From: PVC group bacterium
Lineage (GTDB): Bacteria > Verrucomicrobiota > Kiritimatiellia > CAIKKV01 > PXCX01
Length of the DNA: 16,523 nucleotides
Direction: 5' to 3'
NCBI GenBank assembly: GCA_003565195.1
Contig: PXCX01000310.1
Span: forward strand, 1 to 16,523
In this document: positions 6,795 to 14,380 of the stretch, piece after piece
How the letters are laid out: the number at the start of each line of letters is the position of its first letter
Position numbering within the stretch: the first letter of the stretch is position 1
Program-made: the position numbers and the translations under genes
Notes under the pieces: generated by a model
Database searches by the model: none
What the model saw: the letters and a program-made list of their open reading frames with translations, nothing else
Told to the model about the DNA's origin: nothing

Positions 6795-7519
6795 TCGACT
6801 TGCATGCGCACGTGTTGCCGGCGGTCGACGATGGACCGTGCGAGCTGGACGAAGCGCTCCGGATATGCCGCGATGCGGCCGGCGACGGCGTTCGAATTAT
6901 TGTCGCGACACCCCATTTTTTTTGCGGTATCGGCACCGAGGATCTTGGCCTTGTCCGCAAGGCGGTGGACCTTTTGCGGACGGCAATCGAACAGCAGGGA
7001 ATCGCCTGTCGGTTGCAGTACGCCGCCGAAGTGCGTCTGGTCGAGGATTTACTCGATCGCATTAAGCAACACAAGATTCCGTTTTACGATGATCAACGGC
7101 GTTATTTGTTGCTCGAAACGCCGCCGGTCGGTGACGTGTCGGATTTGCTCAAACATCTGGTTTTTCAATTGCGTTTGCGTGGTATGGTGCCCCTGATCGC
7201 GCATCCCGAGCGGGTTGAAATGTTTTTATATCAACCCGCCTTGATTGAGCAGATCGTGCGCCAGGGTGCCGTGATGCAACTGACAGCCGACAGTTTACTG
7301 ATCAATCGGTCATCCGATAATCCCGCTTTGGAATGGATACGGCGAGGTTGGGTTGGGGTCGTTGCCAGCGACATGCACGGCCTCCACCGGCCAGCGAATA
7401 TGGGGGCGGCCTATCGCGCGGTGTGCCGCTGTTTTGACGAAACCACAGCGCAAAGATTGTTCGCCGGCAATCCGCGGCGTATTCTTGACGGGGAACGTTT
7501 GCCGGAGATGGGAACATGA
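6791..7519 (+). CDS. PHP-type protein-tyrosine phosphatase, CpsB/YwqE/WzbX family
   Basis: This is a manganese-dependent tyrosine phosphatase expected to remove phosphate from the tail of the neighbouring kinase. The metal-site motifs of the CpsB/CapC family are complete: DLHAHVLPAVDDG (His5, His7, Asp13, Asp14), ATPHF (His42), AEVRL (Glu80), HPER (His138) and ASDMHG (Asp194, His196). The 242-residue length is typical. The ATG at 6791 forms an ATGA overlap with the wzc stop; the domain begins at its second residue, so the in-frame ATG at 6740 inside wzc is unlikely. Gram-negative capsule loci more often carry a low-molecular-weight phosphatase (Wzb); PHP-type enzymes are classic in Firmicutes and known in Myxococcus. 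It in turn overlaps the next gene by ATGA. Confidence 0.9.
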   Translation: MIDLHAHVLPAVDDGPCELDEALRICRDAAGDGVRIIVATPHFFCGIGTEDLGLVRKAVDLLRTAIEQQGIACRLQYAAEVRLVEDLLDRIKQHKIPFYDDQRRYLLLETPPVGDVSDLLKHLVFQLRLRGMVPLIAHPERVEMFLYQPALIEQIVRQGAVMQLTADSLLINRSSDNPALEWIRRGWVGVVASDMHGLHRPANMGAAYRAVCRCFDETTAQRLFAGNPRRILDGERLPEMGT

Positions 7520-10500
7520 AGTTTCGACGACGCGCCAAGCGGCGCACATCGCACCGGCGCACCACCCCTTTTATGGCAGCCCGTTTGCCGCTCGCGGCAT
7601 TGGTTGTGGCTGCGCTGGGGTTATGGGTAATGTTGCCTTTCGGCGGCGTAACCTTGTGGGCGAGGGATGCTATTCTGCTGAGTTCGCTGGCAGCGGCCGG
7701 TGTGCTTTGGTTGCTGGCCATCGCCGGCCAGCCACGCAGGCCGGCGGACTTGTCGACCGCGATTCAGCCGGGGGACCGCTGGTGGCGGATTGCCATGCTG
7801 CTTTTGCTGGTGTGGGCGATCTTTCAGATGGTTCCGTTACCGGCGGCGCTGCTGCGCAATCTTCAACCGGGTTGGCATCTGCTTAACCAGGGATTACCTG
7901 GAGAAACTTCATTTGGATCTTTGGCAATCAACCGGATCGACGGTTTTTACAACCTGAGCTTATGGGTTGTGTCGGCTGTTTTGGCGGGCGTGGTAGCGCA
8001 TTGTTTTCGCGATCGGCAGGCAGCCCGCGTGCTGGCCCATGTAATCGCCGGATTGGGTTTGCTTCAGGCGTTTGCCGCTCTGGCAATTCCCGGGATGCTA
8101 TCCTCTTGGTGGGATACGGTCGAAAGCCGGCGCTTACTGGGAACCTTTGCCAACCCCAACGCTTTTGGCGGATTACTGGCCTTGACCGTGCCGGTGACCT
8201 TGGGTCTTCTGTTGACGCTGCAGAATCGTATGCTGGATGTGTTGAACGGACGCTGGAAACGGTTGCTGGCCCTGCCGTCGCGACATCATCTCTTGTTGAT
8301 CGAATGGATCTGGGTTTTTCTATCACTGCTGGCCCAGACCGTCACGCTTATCGGTTCCGGATCACGCGGTGCGGTCTTGTCGACCATGGTTTCGGTTACG
8401 ATCCTGTTCGTCGCATATATCATGTCTTCCAAATCAACGCGTGGCATCGCCTTGCAAATGACAGGCATTGTCTTGGCGGCAATCCTCGCGCTGGCGACCG
8501 GCGGCGGATTGTACCTCTTGTTGCAGCGCTTTGAAGCGGATGCATTGTGGGACTCGGGATTCGCGGGACGCGTTGCGCTCTGGCGTGCCGCGCTACGCCT
8601 GATCGGCGCATTCCCGCTGGGTGTCGGTGCCGGCGCGTTTCCGGCTGTGTTCACGTCGTTTGAACCGCCGCAGTTCGGCGCGGCGCGCCTTTATTATGCG
8701 CATAACGACTATTTGCAATGGACCGCTGAATTTGGAATTCCCGGTTTGATCCTGCTGGTGCTGGTGCTAGCTGGTATCATGCGTCGCGGAGTCGCCACAT
8801 TTCATATTGCCGGTGTGCGCCATTCGGTTTGGATCTGGCGCGGCGCGGCAGCGGGCGTTATCGCGTCCCTGGCGCATGCGGTCGTTGATTTCAACCTGAT
8901 GATGTATCCCGGCGTACGTACCATGTTTTTTATAGTCTGTGGCTTGATGCTTGGCGTGCCCCGGCAGGGTCGTACGGAAGATAAGGCGACGAAGGAGCGG
9001 GATGACGCGGTTTCAGGCGGTCGATCGCGACCGACTCTATGGCGTGGAACGGTTGTTCTCGCGGTAGGGCTCGCTGTCGTGATCTGGCTGGTTATCCCGG
9101 CGACCCAGCGAATCCTGACCGCGCAGCGCGTCGAGGGTGCCCGCCGCACGCTGGGATTGCCGCCGGATAAGGTTTTCTGGGTGCCGCCGCCTTGGATCCC
9201 CGGCGACCAAGCGTTTCCAACCCTGGTTGAGGCACGTGAACGGATGCCCCAAACGGCCCGTTACGCCTATTGGCTGGCCATCGGACGGCTGGCGCACTAC
9301 GAACAGGAGCGCCGGGCGGCAATTGAAACGCTACGCAAGGAATACAATTTCGGCTTCGATATCGACGGTCGCCACAGTGAAAGGATGATTGATCTGGCCA
9401 TGCAGTTGGAATTCCGGCAGGCCCTGGATTTTGCCCGGGAACAACTGGAACAGGCCGTCGTGCTTGCCCCATGGGATGCCGATATGCGCGCATTCGCCGG
9501 ATATGTCAATGCGCGGCTGGCGGAATGGGAAGGCGAAGCGCCTGCCGCCGGCGAATATCGCCATGCGGCCATCCGTTATATCGACGGCGCGTTACGACTG
9601 GCACCCTATGATGTGTCGGTCCTGATGGAAACCTGTCGCGCATCCGCAAGCTTGTTCAATGCCGCGATGATTGCACAGGACGATGCAACCAAGACTTTTG
9701 CTTCACGACAACTTACCAGCCTGGGCCGGCGTGTGGTAGATATTGATCCGACTAAAACAGTGGAGGTTTTAGCGGTCTGGGAATCCGCCGACATGGTCAT
9801 CGAACAACTGACCGAGATGGATACCCTCCCGCTGCCGATTTTGGATGAAGTCTACCGCTACTTCTCGCAGCAAAATAATGCGCCTGAAGCGATGCGTTTA
9901 TTAAACTACTTGATGACCAAGCACGCCCTCGGGGAGACAGCCGGCAGCAGGATCGATAGTGTGTTTCTGGAACGTGAAAAATGCCGCTGGCTGATATGGG
10001 ACCGAGACTGGAAGGCTTATCGCGAAGCGTTTGAAGAACGGCGAAATACATGGTATCAGCGGCAGCTCAATGCGTTGGCAAAAGAAACCGGAACGGGACG
10101 CCATGATGCCACGCTCCGGATTCATATGCGTACGGTTGACCGTGAGATCGGTTTGAATGTAGAGAATCTACTTCGCTTGTCGCAACTTGAATCGGATCGC
10201 GGGGCGACCCGTGAGGCAATGGCGTTGTTGGCGCGTGCCTTGGCGATTGATGCAACCGCCGATGATCCCGATGACAGTAGGATTGAAGCGTTCAAGGTTT
10301 GGCGCAGCGTGATCGACAGCGATCGTGAACATTATGCCGAACGCTGGTTGGCGTGCCGTTTGTTGCGTGCCGATAAGCTGCCCCGGGATGCTGCCTGGAA
10401 CTATAAAAGGCTGGCGGAACATCCCCGTCTGCCGTTGCGGTTCCGTCATCGGATCAGTCTCGAAACGGCTGTAGCATGGATGGAAGCCGGAGAAACGGAC

Positions 10501-11067
10501 GCTGCCCTGTCCGAACTCCAGATAGCTATCCGGGACGGCGCCGATGATCCGGATGTATTGCGAAAATGGATCAAGCATGAACTCGACGAAAATCCTTTTC
10601 GTGGACTGGACGGCGTCATCATGTCCGCTTCCGAGAGATTGGCCTTACTGCAACCCGACCATGCACTGGGCGTACGATATATGGGAGAACGAATTGAACT
10701 GATGGGATTGACTCTCGAACCATATGGCGCTGTTGGTAGTGGCCAGACACGGGTGCGTTCCTACTGGCGATTCTTTGATCGGGTCCCAAGTGACCTGCGT
10801 GTGCGGATCGTTGCGCGCACTACCGATGGCTACGCGTTTTTTCAACGGACATCATTCTTCGGCCGCGAAATGCCGGACCGCTTTTCCGCCGGCGAACCGC
10901 GGGTCGGAAATGTACTGATATTGAATACGCCTTTGCCTGCTCAGGCTCGCGCAGGCGATCGACTGATCCTGACGCTGCATGCCGGAAAAGAGCGGCTCGC
11001 CAGCATTGAAGGACTTCCTCGTTTGGATATAAACGATTGGACCCGCTTGTTGGATCGGGGCGATTAA
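7516..11067 (+). CDS. O-antigen ligase/polymerase-family membrane protein fused to a large periplasmic TPR-like region
   Basis: The first 530 or so residues carry about a dozen hydrophobic segments and the motifs of the Wzy/WaaL superfamily (PF04932): GTFANPNAFGGLLAL (209 onward), GSGSRGA with Arg284, a WRAALRLIGAFPLGVGAGAF segment, and the large-loop motif YYAHNDYLQWTAEFGIPG with His396 and Asp398. These enzymes join lipid-linked glycan repeat units or ligate glycan to an acceptor at the periplasmic face. After a last membrane segment (about 512-530) come about 650 soluble residues with helical, TPR-like repeats (for example EQLEQAVVLAPWDADMRAFAGYV). The end is beta-rich (RSYWRFFDRVPSDLRVRIVA) and resembles carbohydrate-binding-like C-terminal domains (inference). 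Typical family members have 400-500 residues, some with short TPR tails, so 1183 is exceptional. The ATG at 7516 has GGAG at 7504-7507 and an ATGA overlap with the phosphatase. Whether it is a polymerase or a ligase cannot be decided. Confidence 0.85.
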   Translation: MKFRRRAKRRTSHRRTTPFMAARLPLAALVVAALGLWVMLPFGGVTLWARDAILLSSLAAAGVLWLLAIAGQPRRPADLSTAIQPGDRWWRIAMLLLLVWAIFQMVPLPAALLRNLQPGWHLLNQGLPGETSFGSLAINRIDGFYNLSLWVVSAVLAGVVAHCFRDRQAARVLAHVIAGLGLLQAFAALAIPGMLSSWWDTVESRRLLGTFANPNAFGGLLALTVPVTLGLLLTLQNRMLDVLNGRWKRLLALPSRHHLLLIEWIWVFLSLLAQTVTLIGSGSRGAVLSTMVSVTILFVAYIMSSKSTRGIALQMTGIVLAAILALATGGGLYLLLQRFEADALWDSGFAGRVALWRAALRLIGAFPLGVGAGAFPAVFTSFEPPQFGAARLYYAHNDYLQWTAEFGIPGLILLVLVLAGIMRRGVATFHIAGVRHSVWIWRGAAAGVIASLAHAVVDFNLMMYPGVRTMFFIVCGLMLGVPRQGRTEDKATKERDDAVSGGRSRPTLWRGTVVLAVGLAVVIWLVIPATQRILTAQRVEGARRTLGLPPDKVFWVPPPWIPGDQAFPTLVEARERMPQTARYAYWLAIGRLAHYEQERRAAIETLRKEYNFGFDIDGRHSERMIDLAMQLEFRQALDFAREQLEQAVVLAPWDADMRAFAGYVNARLAEWEGEAPAAGEYRHAAIRYIDGALRLAPYDVSVLMETCRASASLFNAAMIAQDDATKTFASRQLTSLGRRVVDIDPTKTVEVLAVWESADMVIEQLTEMDTLPLPILDEVYRYFSQQNNAPEAMRLLNYLMTKHALGETAGSRIDSVFLEREKCRWLIWDRDWKAYREAFEERRNTWYQRQLNALAKETGTGRHDATLRIHMRTVDREIGLNVENLLRLSQLESDRGATREAMALLARALAIDATADDPDDSRIEAFKVWRSVIDSDREHYAERWLACRLLRADKLPRDAAWNYKRLAEHPRLPLRFRHRISLETAVAWMEAGETDAALSELQIAIRDGADDPDVLRKWIKHELDENPFRGLDGVIMSASERLALLQPDHALGVRYMGERIELMGLTLEPYGAVGSGQTRVRSYWRFFDRVPSDLRVRIVARTTDGYAFFQRTSFFGREMPDRFSAGEPRVGNVLILNTPLPAQARAGDRLILTLHAGKERLASIEGLPRLDINDWTRLLDRGD

Positions 11068-11092
11068 ACGGGGGTTGACTTCCTGTTTCGGG

Positions 11093-11121
11093 TTGCATTT
11101 TTCGAGCCGATCATATATAGT
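11093..11121 (+). promoter_or_regulatory. Possible promoter for the PAS/coiled-coil gene
   Basis: TTGCAT (11093-11098) and TATAGT (11116-11121) lie 17 bases apart in the 88-base gap after the ligase gene. The -10 is good; the -35 is weak. A stronger-looking TTGACT at 11075-11080 has no -10 at a suitable distance. The gap marks a probable operon boundary. Confidence 0.4.
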
Positions 11122-11155
11122 TAATCATTGATGTCACGGATAAAGGATATCCGCC

Positions 11156-12241
11156 ATGTTTCATCGAGAATCCAATTCACGTCGTTCGCCTGCAAAGATC
11201 GAGGATGTTAAAGACGCGGTCAAAGCGTTTTGCGTTATCTATCATACCAGCCGGATGTACAAGACCGACCACGCGGTGTTTAAAGCCGCTGTCGAGGAAC
11301 GGATGCCGGTCATTAAACGCGCCTTACAGACCGGGCAGGCGTTATCTCTGGACTTTCACGAAAGTCAGGTTTGGTATGGTGGAATCACTCTGGAACCGGG
11401 ATCCAGTGTGTTCCAACGGATTGCACAGGAATTCGCTAAAATTGGAATACACAATATTACGATGCTTCCCACCCTTGATGCGAACGATTTGACGCGTTCT
11501 ATATCCGTGATCGTGGGGCAGGGCGATGAAATACGGCAAAACGGATTAGCTGCCGTATTAAAACGCGAACAGATTGAGACAGTACGCAGTCTGGATAAGT
11601 CGATACAAAGTGGAAAACAGGCGGTTGGCGAGCGCACTGCGAAATCCGGGCTTGGCGTGCCTTCATCAGCGCCTCCCAAGAAAACCGGCGGGGGCGGAGT
11701 GTGGGATATTTCCGATATCGACGCGGCCGACATGGAAACGTCGCAAATCATGTATTCCGGCGATGTGCCGCCGACAGGCGAGGGGCATCGGCCACCTGCG
11801 ATAAACAACTTCGTCTCAGGCGTTTTGGGCGCTCTGACGAGACAGGAAGCCGATTTAAAAGAAGCCGTCGAAATCATATCTACCGAATTCGAGCATCGTG
11901 TCGAGGAACGTGTTGCTACCATCCGGCGTGAAAGCGAAAAGAAAATACGGCGTCTGGAAACTGTCAAGGAATTGGTTTTAACCGAACTCGAACGCATGGA
12001 GATAGCCGCCGTGATCATGGATAGCGAATTGCAGATCATCGCTACGAACGAGCTTGCCCGAAAGTTGCTTGAAGCATCCGGCGCAACAACGGTGGAATCA
12101 CCGTTGGAAGACTTTGTTCGATCCGGGATGGAACGAAATGATATTTCGCTCGGAAAAGAAAAAAGGACAGCTCATCTGGTGACGGTCGCGCCGACTGGAA
12201 GCGGCTCTGAAATCATGCTGATTACCTTGGAAAAAAAATAA
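11156..12241 (+). CDS. PAS-like and coiled-coil protein, possible signalling scaffold without output domain
   Basis: I do not recognise a named family. The 361-residue protein has no signal peptide or membrane segment. Residues about 15-135 form an alpha/beta domain (AFCVIYHTSRMYKTDHAVFKAAVEE, then LSLDFHESQVWYGGITL and IGIHNITMLPTLDANDL). Its layout is seen at the N-terminus of some bacterial HEAT and HD-GYP proteins (inference). A Gly/Pro/Ser-rich linker (about 150-218) leads to a charged coiled coil (about 228-282, RQEADLKEAVE to LTELERME). The end (about 283-361) looks like a PAS domain: AAVIMDSELQIIATNELARKLL, a signature of sensory kinases and cyclases. No kinase, GGDEF, EAL or HD output follows, so it may act by protein-protein contact. 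AAAGGA at 11142-11147 supports the ATG. Confidence 0.75.
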   Translation: MFHRESNSRRSPAKIEDVKDAVKAFCVIYHTSRMYKTDHAVFKAAVEERMPVIKRALQTGQALSLDFHESQVWYGGITLEPGSSVFQRIAQEFAKIGIHNITMLPTLDANDLTRSISVIVGQGDEIRQNGLAAVLKREQIETVRSLDKSIQSGKQAVGERTAKSGLGVPSSAPPKKTGGGGVWDISDIDAADMETSQIMYSGDVPPTGEGHRPPAINNFVSGVLGALTRQEADLKEAVEIISTEFEHRVEERVATIRRESEKKIRRLETVKELVLTELERMEIAAVIMDSELQIIATNELARKLLEASGATTVESPLEDFVRSGMERNDISLGKEKRTAHLVTVAPTGSGSEIMLITLEKK

Positions 12242-12271
12242 GGATCCCTTTCAGCAAACAGTCCGTTGCTT

Positions 12272-12811
12272 ATGACCCCCGCGCCGCATCGCCGTATTCA
12301 ACCCATCGATTTTAGTTGGCCGGACCCGCCTTTTCAGGTGGTACTTGTCGAACCGCAAATTCCTCCCAATACCGGCAATATCGCGCGGCTATGTGCGGCC
12401 ACCGGCAGTGTCCTGCATCTGGTCGGACCGTTGGGGTTCCGTCTCGATGATCGCAATCTGCGGCGCGCCGGTCTTGATTACTGGTCTTCCGTGCGCGTTG
12501 AGCGCTATGCGGGAATCGCGGATTTTTTCAGGCAACGCAGCGGGGATGAACGTTTTTTTTATTACAGTACAGGTGGATCACGTTGTTATACCAAGGCGAA
12601 TTACCGGCCGGGCGACTGGCTGGTTTTCGGCAATGAACCGGACGGCTTACCCGACGCCTTGCTTGAGGCGAACGCTGACCGGGTATGCACGATTCCCGTA
12701 AAACGGGGTAAGGTTCGTTCGCTGAATCTTGCCACCGCCACCGGAATCGTCCTTTATGAAGCCTTGCGTCAGGCCGGTGTGGGCGAACCGAAGCCAGCCG
12801 AACAAGTTTAA
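12272..12811 (+). CDS. trmL: tRNA (cytidine(34)-2'-O)-methyltransferase TrmL, SPOUT family
   Basis: TrmL uses S-adenosylmethionine to methylate the 2'-OH of the wobble nucleotide 34 in certain leucine tRNAs. The three SpoU/SPOUT motifs are present: motif 1 VEPQIPPNTGNIARLCAATG, motif 2 LVFGNEPDGLP, and the C-terminal motif 3 KVRSLNLATATGIVLYEAL that forms the trefoil knot. In motif 2 the usual FGxExxGLP pattern is kept. The ATG at 12272 gives 179 residues with about 20 residues before motif 1, longer than in E. coli. An in-frame TTG lies at 12266. Neither start has a good ribosome binding site; AAGGA at 12240-12244 is too far upstream. The gene starts 30 bases after the PAS-like gene and may be co-transcribed with it. 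It converges with the sulfatase gene, leaving only 13 bases between stop codons. Confidence 0.9.
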   Translation: MTPAPHRRIQPIDFSWPDPPFQVVLVEPQIPPNTGNIARLCAATGSVLHLVGPLGFRLDDRNLRRAGLDYWSSVRVERYAGIADFFRQRSGDERFFYYSTGGSRCYTKANYRPGDWLVFGNEPDGLPDALLEANADRVCTIPVKRGKVRSLNLATATGIVLYEALRQAGVGEPKPAEQV

Positions 12812-12824
12812 GACCCATTAGTGC

Positions 12825-14228
12825 CTACCCGCACATGGTTGGCATGTCGGCCAGATCGTAATAGGCGATCATGTAGGGATGGTCATGATCGTATTCGGTC
12901 AGTGGTTTCGGATCCTTGCATACACCGGCTTCGCGGATGTCTGTTCCCGTGCGGCCCAGACGTTTATCACCGAAGGCCCGCCGAAACTCTTCGGCAGCCT
13001 CCTCAATTAGCGCGACGATCTCAGGATGCTTGTCGTAGACATTATTGGTTTCGCCCACATCGTTGCGAAGGTTGTAAAGTTTCGGTGAGTCCGCGTCATC
13101 GGCGTCACCCTGGGAATTGTCAGTTCTGCAAAAATGCAGTTTCCAATCGCCTTTGCGGACAGCCTCAAGATTGGCCCGCCGGTAGTAGGCGAAGGTTTCC
13201 CGTTTGGTAGGTTTTCCCTGCAGGATGGTTTCTGCCAACGATATACTGTCAATCGTCGTATCCGCCGGCAGCGGTGCACCGGTGATATCTGCCAGAGTTG
13301 CAAAAAGGTCGATGGAGGCGGCTATTCCATCGCAGGTGGTTCCCGCAGCGATCTTTTCCGGCCAGCGCATGATACAGGGAACCCTTTGTCCGCCCTCCCA
13401 GGTTTGCGATTTAGTGCCGCGTAACGGCGCGTTGCTGCCACCCTCGTCCCGGGCACGGGAGCCGTTGTCGGATGTGAAGATGACCAGTGTTTCGTCCTTG
13501 ATACCCAATCGGTTCAGTTCCGCCTCGATCATGCCCATTGCCCAGTCAATGCAGGCGACAGCGCCACCGTAGGCGCCATTACGCGAGATGTCGAGAAACT
13601 GTTTTGGAACGAATAGCGGTACATGGACATACATGTGCGCCAAGTATAGAAAAAAAGGGTTGTTCCGGTCACGACGCATGAATTGCAGTGCTTCATCGAC
13701 ATACCGCTCGGTGATGCCGCGTTGATCCGGTTGCTGTTGGATGACCTCATCATTGCGCAGAAGCGGTAGCGGGGGGTGATCAAGCCTGTGTACCTGTCGC
13801 CCCATGTCATTGCTGAATGGAATTCCAAAATATTCGTCAAACCCATGGTTGGTCGGCAGAAACTCCGGCTGATCCCCGCAGTGCCATTTGCCGATAATTT
13901 TCGTGTCATATCCGACTTGCTTCAACTGTTTGGCAATGGTTGACTCTTTTGGATTAAGACCTTGGGCTTGGCCGGGAAACAGTACCTCGTGGTTTGCAAA
14001 GCCGATCCGCTGCGCATAGCAGCCGGTTAACATTGCCGCACGCGAAGCGGAACATACCGGGGAGGCCATATAGAAATCTGAAAACCGCACCCCTTCCGCA
14101 GCGAGCTGGTCAAGCTGCGGCGTATTGTTGCGCTCGGATCCATAACAGGCCAGATCGCCGTAGCCAAGGTCATCGCAATTTATCAGGATTATATTTGGTT
14201 GATTTGCATCTTTTTGGTGGTCTTGCAT
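12825..14228 (-). CDS. Sulfatase, arylsulfatase A-like family, no signal peptide
   Basis: This 467-residue enzyme should hydrolyse sulfate esters. The N-terminal metal motif reads NIILINCDDLGYGD (Asp19, Asp20). The modification motif is CSASRAAMLTG, with Cys59 as the residue converted to formylglycine; it follows C-x-(P/A)-x-R with Ala at the third position. IIGKWHCG, FTSDNGSR and GTKSQTWEGGQRVPCIMRWP complete the alkaline-phosphatase-fold active site and resemble type I arylsulfatases. The C-terminal part (GDWKLHFCRTDNS, KLYNLRNDVGETNN) is also typical. The protein starts with polar residues (MQDHQKDANQPN) and shows no signal peptide, unlike most polysaccharide sulfatases. The ATG at 14228 has AAGGA (minus strand of 14239-14243) ten bases upstream. 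Substrate cannot be deduced. It lies downstream of the other sulfatase on the same strand. Confidence 0.92.
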   Translation of the reverse strand: MQDHQKDANQPNIILINCDDLGYGDLACYGSERNNTPQLDQLAAEGVRFSDFYMASPVCSASRAAMLTGCYAQRIGFANHEVLFPGQAQGLNPKESTIAKQLKQVGYDTKIIGKWHCGDQPEFLPTNHGFDEYFGIPFSNDMGRQVHRLDHPPLPLLRNDEVIQQQPDQRGITERYVDEALQFMRRDRNNPFFLYLAHMYVHVPLFVPKQFLDISRNGAYGGAVACIDWAMGMIEAELNRLGIKDETLVIFTSDNGSRARDEGGSNAPLRGTKSQTWEGGQRVPCIMRWPEKIAAGTTCDGIAASIDLFATLADITGAPLPADTTIDSISLAETILQGKPTKRETFAYYRRANLEAVRKGDWKLHFCRTDNSQGDADDADSPKLYNLRNDVGETNNVYDKHPEIVALIEEAAEEFRRAFGDKRLGRTGTDIREAGVCKDPKPLTEYDHDHPYMIAYYDLADMPTMCG

Positions 14229-14244
14229 AGATCCGTTATCCTTC

Positions 14245-14340
14245 CTAGCTTACTATCTTCCGCCTTTGGTCTTTCCGCCGCAGGTTCACACCGCAGTCGG
14301 AGCCGCACGTGACTAAACGGCTTCTTTCGTGGGTCTTCAT
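14245..14340 (-). CDS. Possible 31-residue leader-type small ORF between the two sulfatases
   Basis: An ATG at 14340 opens a 31-codon frame ending in TAG at 14247-14245. It encodes a basic peptide with a CGSDCG motif and RRKDQRRK near its end. AAGGG lies about eight bases before the ATG. Its stop codon is embedded in the AGGAAGGA sequence that serves as ribosome binding site for the downstream sulfatase, an arrangement seen in leader peptides and coupled genes. The frame is short enough to arise by chance and I know no homologue. Confidence 0.2.
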   Translation of the reverse strand: MKTHERSRLVTCGSDCGVNLRRKDQRRKIVS

Positions 14341-14358
14341 TTTGCGCCCTTTGCGACA

Positions 14359-14380
14359 GTGTTCAACGTTCAGGAAACTC
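14359..14380. repeat. Direct repeat copy 1 (GTGTTCA-type heptamer pair) at the 3' end of the second sulfatase gene
   Basis: GTGTTCA and ACGTTCA in tandem are followed by GGAAACTC. Copy 2 at 15772-15793 matches this 22-base unit at 18 positions (17 of the first 19) in the same orientation. Copy 1 overlaps the stop codon of the sulfatase at 14363-15688, and copy 2 lies upstream of that gene's start. Confidence 0.5.

Noticed and set aside
11083..11100. Sigma-54 promoter suggested by TTGCATTTT upstream of the PAS-like gene
   Set aside because: The -12-like element is present, but no GG occurs at the required distance upstream for the -24 element.
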